Of a DNA stretch of 64,000 nucleotides, positions 41,638-51,400 are shown in pieces; the first letter of the stretch is position 1; each line of letters starts with the position of its first letter. Where the stretch lies: contig DASRTE010000121.1 of NCBI GenBank assembly GCA_035656095.1, positions 10,008-74,007 of the forward strand, in the 5' to 3' direction. Source of the DNA: DASRTE01 sp035656095 (GTDB lineage: Bacteria > Actinomycetota > Actinomycetes > Jiangellales > Jiangellaceae). The notes beneath the pieces were generated by a model. The model did not search any database. It was not told where the DNA came from and saw nothing but the letters and a program-made list of their open reading frames with translations. The position numbers and the translations under genes were made by a program.

Positions 41638-42981
41638 TCAGCGCAGCACGGCGGACAGCTCGGGCACCGCGTTGACGTACCCGTCGAGCAGCGTCTGTGC
41701 CACGTCGACTGAATCGACCATGGGGTGCAGGGCGAAGGCACGAAGAGCATGCTCGCGCGACCCGTTCAGGGCCGCCACGATCGTCTCGCGCTCGACCGCC
41801 TTCATGATCTGCATGAGTCCCAGTTGGTGTTCCTGGACCGGATCGGCAGCTATGGGGTGGGCACCGTTGCCGTCGACCAGACAGGGCACCTCGACGACCG
41901 CGAGTGCGTCCAGGCCGGACACGGCCCCCCGGTTGCGGACGTCGAGGATGTGGACGGACCGTTCGTCGCGAGCGATGGCAGCCATGATCGCGAGAGCCAC
42001 ACGTTCGTACCCGCCGCCGTCGACGTCATCCTGGTCGCGCACATCGGCCGTACCGTCGGGCCGGCTCTCGGCCATGTACGAGGCGTCGCGCTCCTGCCGC
42101 ACCCGCCGCCACTCGGCCAGCGCGTCGGCTGGGTCGGCGCCGACAGCGTCGTAGAAGTGCTGCTGCTGGACGTGCAGGAACCCGCCCCTGGTCTGTCCGT
42201 CGTGTCGGATCGCCTGAACGGCCTCGCGGTGGAAGTACCAGTACCACAGGTACTCGTTCGGGATCGCGCCCAACGCCCGCAGCCAGTCACCGCCGAACAG
42301 GCGCCCCTCCTCGAACGAGGCGAGCAGGGTGTCGTCGCCCAGCAAACGGGGAAGCTCGTCGTGACCGCGTACCTGAATCGACCGCAGCCAGCCCATGTGG
42401 TTGAGCCCCACGTAGTCGAACCACGCGTGCTGCGGGGCCACCCCGAGTGCGCGCGCCGCGCGGCGGCACATCCCGATCGGCGAGTCGCAGATGCCGATGA
42501 CCCGGTCGCCGAGCACACGCGCCATCGCTTCGGTCACCAGGCCCGCGGGGTTGGTGAAGTTGATGACCCACGCCTGCGGCGCCAGGGCCTGCACATGCTC
42601 GGCGATCCGCATCGCCACCGGCACGGTGCGCAGTCCGTAGGCGACACCGCCCGGTCCGGTCGTCTCCTGCCCGAGGATCCCCAGCCGGAGTGCGACCCGT
42701 TCGTCGGCGACCCTGCCGGCGAGCCCGCCGACCCGAACAGCGGAGAACACGAAGTCGGCGCCTCTGACGGCGTCGTCGAGGTCGATCGTCGCCGTCACCT
42801 TCGGCGCGGCATCTGTGCCACCCGCCATCTGCTCCAGGACCTCGGTGATGACCGCGAGCCGCCCGGGGTCGACGTCATAGAGCACGACATCGTCGACGCG
42901 GGGATCCACTGACTCCTCCAGCAGCGCGCCATAGACGAGGGGCACCCGGAAACCGCCACCGCCGACGATCGTGAGCCTCAT
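41638..42981 (-). CDS. glycoside hydrolase family 4 protein (6-phospho-beta-glucosidase-like)
   Basis: NAD- and metal-dependent glycosidase of 447 residues. MRLTIVGGGGFRVPLVYGAL is the NAD-binding start, FTNPAGLVTEAMAR is a conserved segment, CDSPIGMCRRAARALG provides the metal-ligand Cys, and VGLNHMGWLRS the metal-ligand His. GH4 enzymes act by oxidation at C3 on phosphorylated or unphosphorylated glycosides; the substrate is not evident. The ATG overlaps the DeoR stop (ATGA), so regulator and enzyme are coupled. A kinase and an ABC importer are divergent from it. Confidence 0.92.
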   Translation of the reverse strand: MRLTIVGGGGFRVPLVYGALLEESVDPRVDDVVLYDVDPGRLAVITEVLEQMAGGTDAAPKVTATIDLDDAVRGADFVFSAVRVGGLAGRVADERVALRLGILGQETTGPGGVAYGLRTVPVAMRIAEHVQALAPQAWVINFTNPAGLVTEAMARVLGDRVIGICDSPIGMCRRAARALGVAPQHAWFDYVGLNHMGWLRSIQVRGHDELPRLLGDDTLLASFEEGRLFGGDWLRALGAIPNEYLWYWYFHREAVQAIRHDGQTRGGFLHVQQQHFYDAVGADPADALAEWRRVRQERDASYMAESRPDGTADVRDQDDVDGGGYERVALAIMAAIARDERSVHILDVRNRGAVSGLDALAVVEVPCLVDGNGAHPIAADPVQEHQLGLMQIMKAVERETIVAALNGSREHALRAFALHPMVDSVDVAQTLLDGYVNAVPELSAVLR

Positions 42982-43730
42982 CCCGCGATCACCTCCACGC
43001 CGGTGTCGCGAAACGCCTTCAACGTGGCGGGATCGGCGTCGGCGTCGGTCACCACGGTGTGCAGGCTCTCGGGTCCGCACACCCGGGCGAGCCCGGTACC
43101 GGGAAACTTCGAGCGGTCGGCCACCAGGACCGTGCGATCCGCCGCACGCAGCATGGCGCGCTTGACCGGCACCTCGATGGTCGTCGTGTCCATGACCGAT
43201 CCGTCCGCGCGGACACCGCTGGTGCCGAGGAAGAGCAGATCGGCGTTGACCTGGGTGAGGGCCTCCTCGGTCAGGAAGCCGACCATCGAGCGGTAGTTGC
43301 GACGGACCTGGCCGCCGAGGAGGACCAGTTCGATGTCCTCGTCGTCGATGAGCTCCTCGTAGACCGCGAGGTTGCTGGTCACCACCGTGAGGCGCCTGCC
43401 ATGCAGGTGCACGACGACCCGGTGGACCGAGGTGCCGATGTCGCACAGCACCACGGCTCCGTCCGGCACGAGGGCGGCCGCGTGGCGGGCGATTCGGTCC
43501 TTGGACTCCGGGTGGGTCACCGCGACGTCGGCGAAGGAGGGCTCGGTCGCCTCGCCGAGCAACGCGCCGCCGTGGACGCGTTGCAGCCGCCCGTCCCGGT
43601 CGAGCAGGGAGATGTCGCGGCGAACCGTCGCCGAGCTGACACCCAGCCGTTCGGCCACGGATGCTGCGGCAAGTGCACCCTCCGCACGGAGCATCCGGAG
43701 GATCTCCTGACGCCGCTGTTCCGCCAGCAT
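42978..43730 (-). CDS. DeoR-family transcriptional regulator (copy 1)
   Basis: A 250-residue sugar-phosphate-responsive repressor. It has the helix-turn-helix VAERLGVSSATVRRDISLLD, RVHGGALL, and the DeoR C-terminal sensor with VLCDIGTSVHRVV and LGGQVRRNYRSMVG. ATG 43730 lies seven bases after a TATCGT -10 box on the minus strand (43743-43738), so it is probably leaderless; GTG 43739 would add three residues. A perfect palindrome at 43753-43774 sits over the -35 region, implying autoregulation. It is a paralogue of the DeoR at 52370. Confidence 0.92.
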   Translation of the reverse strand: MLAEQRRQEILRMLRAEGALAAASVAERLGVSSATVRRDISLLDRDGRLQRVHGGALLGEATEPSFADVAVTHPESKDRIARHAAALVPDGAVVLCDIGTSVHRVVVHLHGRRLTVVTSNLAVYEELIDDEDIELVLLGGQVRRNYRSMVGFLTEEALTQVNADLLFLGTSGVRADGSVMDTTTIEVPVKRAMLRAADRTVLVADRSKFPGTGLARVCGPESLHTVVTDADADPATLKAFRDTGVEVIAG

Positions 43731-43752
43731 GGCCGTCACGATAGCACTCAGC

Positions 43753-43774
43753 TTCGCTCATTCGAATGAGCGAA
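43753..43774. promoter_or_regulatory. DeoR operator: perfect 22-bp palindrome
   Basis: The left half TTCGCTCATTC (43753-43763) is the exact complement of the right half GAATGAGCGAA (43764-43774). It is centred about 33 bases before the predicted DeoR/GH4 transcript start and about 100 bases before that of the divergent kinase operon. Confidence 0.75.
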
Positions 43775-43826
43775 ACTGACTCGAGATCACGAGGGCTGCA
43801 GCGCGCGACTCGCTGGAGTCGGAGGC

Positions 43827-43855
43827 TCGACATGGCCGTACTGGTCAACTATGTT
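43827..43855 (+). promoter_or_regulatory. promoter of the kinase-ABC operon
   Basis: TCGACA (43827-43832) and TATGTT (43850-43855) are 17 bases apart, giving a start near 43862 and a leader with GAGGAGG at 43881-43887 before GTG 43896. Confidence 0.5.
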
Positions 43856-43895
43856 CAGGACCGCTCAGGATCGCCAAGCTGAGGAGGACGCACCG

Positions 43896-45023
43896 GTGGC
43901 ACCACCGGGTCAGCGCGAGGTCAGGAGCCGACCGGCGGTCGCCGGCACGGCGGACCGGACGCTGGGGCACGACCCTTTGGCGGGATCGCGAGGACGCAGG
44001 TCGCCGGCCGTGGACGTCCTCTGCGCCGGAACGGTGTTCCTCGACATCATCTTCACCGGTCTGCCCACGCCACCCAAGGTCGGCACGGAGGTGTGGGCCG
44101 AGGGGATGGGCTCGTGCCCCGGTGGTGTGGCCAACATGGCCGTGGCGTTGAGCCGGCTCGGCCTGCGCACGGCGCTGGCCGCGCCCTTCGGCGCCGACGT
44201 GTACGGCGACTTCTGCTGGCAGTTGCTCGACGAACAGGAAGGCATCGACCTCTCATCGTCGCGACGGTTTCCCGGTTGGCACTCACCGGTGACGGTCTCG
44301 ATGGCCTACGCCCGCGACCGGGCCCTGGTGACGCACGGACACCCGCCACCTGTGCCCTTCGACGACCTCGTCGGAATACCGCCGACCTGCCGCGCCGTGG
44401 TCACCTCACTCGGCGACGAGCCGGCCGAGTGGCCGCGGCTGGCACGCAGCGACGGTGCCCTGGTCTTCGCCGACGTCGGCTGGGATCCGTCGCAGACATG
44501 GTCCGCCGAGACGCTGCGACAACTCGATGACGTCGACGCCTTCCTTCCGAACGCGGTCGAGGCGATGGCCTACACCCAGACCGACAGCCCGGAAGCGGCT
44601 CTCGCTGCACTGGCCGATCGGGTGCCGGTGGCCGTCGTGACGATGGGGGCAGCCGGCGCGATCGCCATCGACGCCGCAACGAACCAGACGGCCCGGGTGC
44701 CGGCGCTGGTCACGGAGACCCTGGACCCGACCGGGGCCGGCGACGTGTTCGTCGCCGCCTTCGTGACCGGCAGCCTCGCCGGCTGGCCGCTGGAGATGCA
44801 GCTGCGGTTCGCAGCCCTGTGTTCGGGGCTGTCGGTGCGGCATTTCGGCGGGTCTCAGTCCGCGCCGGGATGGGTCGACCTGGTGACATGGTGGACGGGC
44901 GTCAAGGATGTGGACGCCGAGTTGACCGCAACGTACGGATTCCTGAGTGAGGTCATGCCGGAGGGAGGGCTGAAGTCGGTGAGCAGGGCAACCGCGACGA
45001 TCGGCCTGCGAACCGGACGCTGA
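43896..45023 (+). CDS. PfkB-family carbohydrate kinase
   Basis: A 375-residue ribokinase-fold kinase. CAGTVFLDIIFTGLPTPPKV starts the domain, GMGSCPGGVANMAVALSRLG is PfkB signature 1, and LDPTGAGDVFVAAFVTGSL is signature 2 with the catalytic Asp. GTG 43896 has GAGGAGG at 43881-43887; it gives about 45 extra basic residues before the domain, and a later GTG at 44010 would remove most of them. It heads an operon with a solute-binding protein and two permeases. The sugar is unknown, and the enzyme presumably phosphorylates the imported sugar or its hydrolysis product. Confidence 0.9.
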   Translation: MAPPGQREVRSRPAVAGTADRTLGHDPLAGSRGRRSPAVDVLCAGTVFLDIIFTGLPTPPKVGTEVWAEGMGSCPGGVANMAVALSRLGLRTALAAPFGADVYGDFCWQLLDEQEGIDLSSSRRFPGWHSPVTVSMAYARDRALVTHGHPPPVPFDDLVGIPPTCRAVVTSLGDEPAEWPRLARSDGALVFADVGWDPSQTWSAETLRQLDDVDAFLPNAVEAMAYTQTDSPEAALAALADRVPVAVVTMGAAGAIAIDAATNQTARVPALVTETLDPTGAGDVFVAAFVTGSLAGWPLEMQLRFAALCSGLSVRHFGGSQSAPGWVDLVTWWTGVKDVDAELTATYGFLSEVMPEGGLKSVSRATATIGLRTGR

Positions 45024-45081
45024 ACCCGCGACGACGACCCGGCCCACGGGCGGCGCGGACACGGACACGAGGAGGAACCAG

Positions 45082-46443
45082 ATGAATCGGCCCTTACGCC
45101 GAACGGCGCTCGCCGCGGGGCTGGTCGCGGTGCTCGCCGCAGCGGCCTGCGCTCCCGGCGACGACGACGAGGCCTCCGGTGACGAATCGCCGGAACCCAC
45201 CAGCGACATCCAGACCGATCCCTCCCAGATGGGCGACGTGACCCTGGTCGTCTGGGACCAGGAGGTCCGCGGTGGGCAGAACGAACAGATCGAGGCGCTG
45301 AACGCACAGTTCCAGGAGATGTACCCCAACATCACCATCGAGCGCGTCTCGCGATCGTTCGACGATCTCATGACGACTCTCCAGCTCGCGCTCACCGGTG
45401 ACGACGCTCCGGACGTGGTCCAGGCCAACAACAGCCGGTCCTCGATGGGTGCCTTCGTCGAAGCGGACCTGATCATTCCGCTCGACGACTACGCGGACGC
45501 GTACGGATGGGACGAGCGCTTCCCCGAGTCTGTCCGCGCGGTGGCGAGCTACTCCGACGACGGTGTCACCTTCGGTGAGGGAAGCCTGTACGGCGTGGCC
45601 CAGCAGGGCGAGATGGTCGGCGTGTTCTACAACAAGGCCAAGCTCACCGAACTGGGAATCGAGGTGCCGCAGACCTGGGAGGAGTTCGTCGCCGCCCTCG
45701 AAACAGCCAAGGCGGCCGGTGAGGTGCCGTTGCCGTTCGGCAACCTCGACCAGTGGCCCGGCATCCACGTCTACGGCGCGGTGATGAACCGTGAGGTTCC
45801 TCCGGAGGAGGTGCGCGACCTCGGCTTCGGCCGTGAGGGCGCCGACTGGACCAGCCCGGAGAACGTCGCGGCCGCGGAGGAGATCTCCGGATTCGTCGAC
45901 GCCGGCTACTTCACCGACGGCTTCAACGGCGCCGGCTACGACCCGGTGTGGGCGGACTTCGGCAACGGCACCGGGGTCTTCCTCATTGCGGGCACGTGGC
46001 TGTTGGCCGACCTCGACGCCGCTCTGGGCGACGACCTGGGATTCATGCTCCCGCCGCCGCGTGAGGGCGAGCCGCCGATCGCCACCGGTGCCACGTCGCT
46101 CCCGTTCGCGGTCACCTCGGCCAACGAGCACCCCGATGCTGCTGCCGCGTACATCGACTTCATCACCAACGACGAGGCGATGACGATCGTGGCGGAGAAC
46201 GGGCTGGTGCCTTCGGTCGACGCGGGCGGCCAGCAGGCGTCGAGCCCGGCCCAGCAGGAGATCTTCGATGCCTGGGAGAACGTGACGAGCCAGGACGGCC
46301 TGGTGCCGTACCTCGACTGGGCGACGCCGACGTTCTACGACACGATCGCTGCCGCGCTGCAGGAGATGCTCGGCGGGCAGATCACGCCGGAGGAGTACCT
46401 CCAGCGCCTGCAGGACGACTACTCCGCGTTCGTCGGCGGCTGA
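45082..46443 (+). CDS. sugar ABC transporter solute-binding lipoprotein
   Basis: A 453-residue family 1 (MalE-type) extracellular binding protein. The signal peptide has LRRTALAAGLVAVLAAAAC with lipid-anchor Cys23, then an acidic linker. The mature domain includes VTLVVWDQEVRGGQNEQIEA, YNKAKLTELGIEVPQTWEE and GATSLPFAVTSANEHPDAA. GAGGAGG precedes the ATG. The gene sits 58 bases after the kinase and 10 before permease 1, and no ATPase is encoded; a shared MsiK-type ATPase elsewhere is likely, as in other actinobacteria. Confidence 0.95.
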   Translation: MNRPLRRTALAAGLVAVLAAAACAPGDDDEASGDESPEPTSDIQTDPSQMGDVTLVVWDQEVRGGQNEQIEALNAQFQEMYPNITIERVSRSFDDLMTTLQLALTGDDAPDVVQANNSRSSMGAFVEADLIIPLDDYADAYGWDERFPESVRAVASYSDDGVTFGEGSLYGVAQQGEMVGVFYNKAKLTELGIEVPQTWEEFVAALETAKAAGEVPLPFGNLDQWPGIHVYGAVMNREVPPEEVRDLGFGREGADWTSPENVAAAEEISGFVDAGYFTDGFNGAGYDPVWADFGNGTGVFLIAGTWLLADLDAALGDDLGFMLPPPREGEPPIATGATSLPFAVTSANEHPDAAAAYIDFITNDEAMTIVAENGLVPSVDAGGQQASSPAQQEIFDAWENVTSQDGLVPYLDWATPTFYDTIAAALQEMLGGQITPEEYLQRLQDDYSAFVGG

Positions 46444-46453
46444 CTCGCCGCGC

Positions 46454-47395
46454 ATGGCGACGAGCGCGGCGGCACGCTCGGCCACCCTGGCCGACGCACG
46501 TCCCCCGCGGGCCGGCGGTGGCCGGCCCCCGGGGGAGCCGCGCCGGGTGGCGTACCTCTACATCCTGCCCGCCTACCTGGTCTTCGCCCTGTTCCTGCTG
46601 ATCCCGCTCGGGCGGGCAGTCGTGCTCTCGCTGTACGACTGGAACGGCCTGTCCGTCGCGGAGTGGGTGGGACTCGACAACTACCGACAGGTCGTTGCCG
46701 ACGAGGGCCTTCGCGCCGCGTTCGGCCACGCTGCCGTTTTGATCGTGTTCTACGCCGCGTTCCCGGTCGTGGTGGCGCTCGCGCTGGTGGCCACGATGAC
46801 CCGGGCCCGGCTGCGCGGGTTGGGCTTCTACCGCACCGTGCTGTTCGTCCCCCAGGTCATCGCGATGGTCGTGGTGGCCGTCGCGTGGCGTCAGATCTAC
46901 GCGCCGGACGGCCCGCTGAACCAGGTGCTGCGCGCGATCGGCCTGGACGGGCTCGCGCGCGCCTGGCTCGGCGACTTCGTCTTCGCGCTGCCGGCCGTCG
47001 GGTTCATCGGCACCTGGGTGCAGATGGGCCTGTGCATCGTGCTGTTCCTCGCCGGCGTCAGCAAGATCCCGCGCGAACTCTACGAGGCGGCCCGCCTCGA
47101 CGGAGCGGGTCCGGTCCGGGAGTTCTTCGCCGTCGTGCTCCCCGCCCTGCGCAACGAGATCAGCGTCGCGCTGACGCTGACCGTGATCGCCGCGCTGCGC
47201 AACTTCGACCTTGTGTATGTCACGACCGCCGGCGGTCCCGGGACGTCGACCACCGTGCCGTCGTACGAGGTGTACCGGCGGGCATTCGAGATCGGCCAGG
47301 TCGGCTCGGCGGCGGCGGTGGCTATCACACTGACGGCGATGATCTTCGTGCTGACCTTCGGGATCACCCGGATCGCGGAGCGGGGGACGGCATGA
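46454..47395 (+). CDS. sugar ABC transporter permease (MalF-type)
   Basis: A 313-residue inner-membrane permease with six predicted helices. YILPAYLVFALFLLIPLGRA is the first, and the EAA loop region reads IPRELYEAARLDGAGPVREF. It overlaps the next permease by four bases (ATGA), so the two are made in equal amounts. Confidence 0.95.
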   Translation: MATSAAARSATLADARPPRAGGGRPPGEPRRVAYLYILPAYLVFALFLLIPLGRAVVLSLYDWNGLSVAEWVGLDNYRQVVADEGLRAAFGHAAVLIVFYAAFPVVVALALVATMTRARLRGLGFYRTVLFVPQVIAMVVVAVAWRQIYAPDGPLNQVLRAIGLDGLARAWLGDFVFALPAVGFIGTWVQMGLCIVLFLAGVSKIPRELYEAARLDGAGPVREFFAVVLPALRNEISVALTLTVIAALRNFDLVYVTTAGGPGTSTTVPSYEVYRRAFEIGQVGSAAAVAITLTAMIFVLTFGITRIAERGTA

Positions 47396-48207
47396 TCTCG
47401 CGCTCCGAGCGCGTGCTCAACTACCTCATCCTGAGCGTGTTCGCGCTGTTCGCCCTCTACCCCTTGCTGTCGATCGTGTCCGCGGCTCTGGCGCCGCCTG
47501 GCCAGGTGCCTGCCTTCCTTCCCACCGACATCACGTGGGGCAACTTCGCCGAGGCCTGGGATCTGGGCCGGTTCGGAACCTACCTGCGTACCAGTGCGGT
47601 GGTCAGCACGAGTGTCGTCGTGCTCGCCACGGTGTTCTCCGTGATGGCCGGATACGCGTTCGGGACGATGCACTTCCGGGGTTCGGCCGTGCTGTTCTAC
47701 GTCCTCCTCCTCGGCATCATGGTTCCGACGGAGGCGATCGTCGTCCCGCTCTTCTTCGACCTGCGCGACATCGGCCTCACCAACACGCTGCTGGCGCTCG
47801 TCCTGCCGCAGACCGCCCAGTCGGTGGCGTTCGGCACCTTCTGGATGCGCGCCTACTTCCGGTCCAGCTCACGGGCGATGGTGGAAGCGGCCCGGATCGA
47901 TGGCGCCGGGCACTGGCGCACTCTGTGGTCGGTGCTCTTGCCCATCGGCCGCCCGGCCATGATCACCATGATCGTGCTGGTGTTCATGTGGACCTGGAAC
48001 GAGTTCCTGATCCCGCTGGTCATGGTCACCGACGAGTCCCTGCGGACGGCACCACTCGGGCTGGCGTTCTTCCAGGGCCAGTACACGGCCGATTTCGGCC
48101 TTCTCGCCGCCGGCGCCGCGATCGTGGCGACGCCGGTGGTCGTCGTGTACCTGTTCCTGCAGCGTCATTTCATCCGCGGGATGGTGGAGGGAGCGGTGAA
48201 GGAGTAG
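47392..48207 (+). CDS. sugar ABC transporter permease (MalG-type)
   Basis: A 271-residue permease with six predicted helices. Its EAA loop is SSRAMVEAARIDGAGHWRTL, where the shared ATPase docks. The start lies in the stop of permease 1. The operon's transport part ends here; a 199-base gap precedes the secreted deacetylase. Confidence 0.95.
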   Translation: MISRSERVLNYLILSVFALFALYPLLSIVSAALAPPGQVPAFLPTDITWGNFAEAWDLGRFGTYLRTSAVVSTSVVVLATVFSVMAGYAFGTMHFRGSAVLFYVLLLGIMVPTEAIVVPLFFDLRDIGLTNTLLALVLPQTAQSVAFGTFWMRAYFRSSSRAMVEAARIDGAGHWRTLWSVLLPIGRPAMITMIVLVFMWTWNEFLIPLVMVTDESLRTAPLGLAFFQGQYTADFGLLAAGAAIVATPVVVVYLFLQRHFIRGMVEGAVKE

Positions 48208-48354
48208 ATCGGACGGATCCGTGCCGAGCACTCCCAAGCAGAGACGATCAGAAGTGTGGCCGTAGTTGCACGTTTTGAGCCGTGACAACGTCGACGGACC
48301 AGGCTCTTCCCTAGCAGATGGACGACGTCGGTCAGACTCTGGCATTGCCGATCA

Positions 48355-48376
48355 GGTTCGGTTACGGTTTCGAACC
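48355..48376. promoter_or_regulatory. inverted repeat upstream of the PIG-L gene
   Basis: GGTTCG (48355-48360) and CGAACC (48371-48376) flank ten bases, 31 bases before the GTG of the deacetylase. It may be an operator. The rest of 48208-48406 shows no gene. Confidence 0.3.
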
Positions 48377-48406
48377 AAGCGCGCGCCCCCGGCGGAGGAG
48401 GTCATC

Positions 48407-51400
48407 GTGAAGCGACTGGGACTACTCCTGACGATGGTGGCGATGCTTCTCGTGGGCCTTGCCGCGCCCGCGGCTCCGGCCCAGCCCGACAGCGGTGACG
48501 ACTCTGTCAAGATCAACCTGATGGGGGTATGGGCACACCCGGACGACGACACGAGCATCATCGGGCCGTGCGGTGTCTGGCACGAGCTGTACGACATCCG
48601 CTGCGGCGTCATCATGCACACCCGGGGTGAGGGCGGCGGGAACGCGGTCGGCCTCGAATCCGGCCCCGATCTCGGGCTGCGACGCGAGAACGAGGACCGC
48701 GCCGCCCACTTCCGTTCCGGAACGGTCGACATCTTCAACGTCGACCGGGTCGACTTCTACTACAACACGAGCGCGCCTCTGACCGAGTTCTTCTGGGGTC
48801 ACGACCAGACACTCGGCCAGACGGTTCGCATCATCCGGGAGACGCGTCCCGACGTCATGGTCGGGTTCAGCCCGCTCGGCGCCGGCCATGGAAACCACCA
48901 GTACTCCGGCCGGATGATCTGGGAGGGCATCCGGGCCGCCGCCGACCCGACGATGTTCCCGGAGCAGCTCACCGGCCCGGATGCCCTCGAACCCTGGCTG
49001 GTCAAGAAGACGACGTCGGGCGGAAGCACGCAGGGATCCGGCGGCACCATCGGGCCGAACTGCACGGTCGGCTTCACGCCCGGCCCGACCAACAACAGCG
49101 CCGTACACGGCGTATGGACCGGCTACGACTCGCCGTACGAGTGGTTGCCCGGCAACGTGCAGGGCATGCCGGCCGGTACGGCCAAGATCTGGGCGCAGAT
49201 CGCCAGAGAAGGAAACCGCGCCTACCCGACCCAGAGCCGGATGCAGGAACAGGCCGTGGTGAACCCCGGCTGTTCGCGGTTCGGCGTCGCGCAGTCGTTC
49301 GTCCCGTTCCAGCCCAACAGCTCCCCGGCGGCCGGCAACGACGACGCGCTGTTCTACGGCGCGACCATCCCTGATCCGGGTGGCATGCCGTTGGGTTCGC
49401 TGCTCTACCTGACCTTCGACGAGTTCTTCAACGTGGCCGGCCAGCCCTTCGACGTGACCGTCCACACCCGGTCCGGCGCGGGCACCCTCCCGGCCGGCTC
49501 GGTGGTACTGACCGTGCCCACCGGCTGGACCGTCACCTCGGCCCAGGCCATCGGCCCGATCACGACCGACGCCGAGTCGACGGCCAGGTTCACCGTGACG
49601 CCGGCCGGCGACGCCGCAGACAGCCGCTACAAGGTCGCGGCCAACCTGACGACCGGCGACATGACCGGGTATACGGACAACCAGGTGGAGATCATTCCTG
49701 CTGTCGAGGGACGGTTCCAGCGCTGGGGCAACTTCGCCGAGTTCGACCAGTGGGCGGCCGCGAACACCTTCCTGGTCGGCCGGTCGGGAGCGGTGCAGAA
49801 GATCGGCGCCGGCGAGACGATCAGCGTTCCGGTCGTCGTGCACAACTGGACCACCACGGTGCAGAGCGGCGAGGTGAGCCTCGACGTTCCCGCCGGGTAC
49901 TCCGTGGACGCGACCTCGAAGCCGTACTCGGCGTTGGCCGGCGGCGCGGAGCACACCGTCACGTTCCAGCTCACCCACACCGACCCGACCGCGGCCGGCG
50001 GGACCACCGACGACGTAATGATCACGACGTCGTACAGCGCCCCCGCGGGCTCGGCGAGCGAGGAGCTGTCGCTGACGGTAGTGCCGACCACGACCATCGG
50101 GGCGGCACCGGCCGCGCCGACCCTCGACGCCGTCGAGGGCGCCGGGGAGTACACGGGGCCGGCACTGGACATCAGCCGGCGCTGGGAGGGTCAGAACTGC
50201 AGCCCCAACGGCACCGACTGCGGCACCGGCAGCTTCGCCAAGGTCAACTGGCACGACGACGACCTGTACCTGTACGTCCACGTGGTCGACGACCTCCAGA
50301 GCTTCCCGGTGACGCCGGAGGGCTGCTGGGCCCACTGGCTCGCCGACTCGGTCGAGATCCTGCTCGACGCGCGCGGCAACTCGGTGGACACGTCGACGAC
50401 GTTCAAGTCGGGCATCTTCCCGTTCACCGACGACCCGACCGGCAGCGCCGGCAACGGTGTCAACGGGCCGTGCTGGGAGCGCGACGCCGACAACCACCAG
50501 GGATACTCGTCCGGGCCGCTGGCCGACACCGTCGAGGGCGGACCGAACGCCCCCGGTATGGAGGTGGTCACCAACGCGGTGCTCAACGCCGGGCGCACCT
50601 ACGACGGCGGCGCGTACGACCTCGAGGTGAAGATCCCGCTCGACGTCCTGCCGGCGGCGGTCGGCCCGACCAGCGGTGCGCCCACCGGCGACCCGGCGAG
50701 CAACGACGCCGACCCGCTTTTCATGGGACTGAACATCACCCCGTACGACTCGGACACGCAGGACCACACCGGGCAGACCCGCCTCGCCTGGTCCCCGTTC
50801 GGCAGCCAGCAGTCCGAGCCGTACCGCTGGGGGCACGCCTACGTCGACGGGTACGTGCCGCCGGTGGGCCGCCCGGCCACACCGACCGAGCCGATCATCC
50901 CCGATTCGGCGCTGCAGGGCGTGGAGTCGCCGCAGACGATCTACCAGTCTGCAACGAACGGCGTGCCGATCTCCGGGCTGCAGCCGAGCCGTGCGCTGCA
51001 GGTCTCGAACGTCGAGCTCGGATCGGCGGCGCTCGAGATGGATCTGCAGTCGAACGAGGCGGGCACCGCTCACGTCTACCTGTGGACCGGTCCGCACGGG
51101 AACATCCCGGTGTTCACGTCCAGCTGCCCCGACGACCAGGACGGGTTCAACGCGTGCTCGACGTCGGACGGCGCACCTCCGCCGTGGGGCACCGACATGA
51201 GCGGGCGTGTCCTCCGTCACGTCCGGGTCGACGTCGCCACGGGAACGGACGACCTGTCGATCCCGCTCGACGCGGACGCCTATGAAACCCTGCGGGCCAA
51301 CGGCTCCGCGCTGGTCTCCTTCGAGTCGGCTAGCGGTGGGGCCACGGCGTGGTACTTCCCGCTGGCCGAGAGCTTCTCGCCACCGATCGAGAACGCGCCG

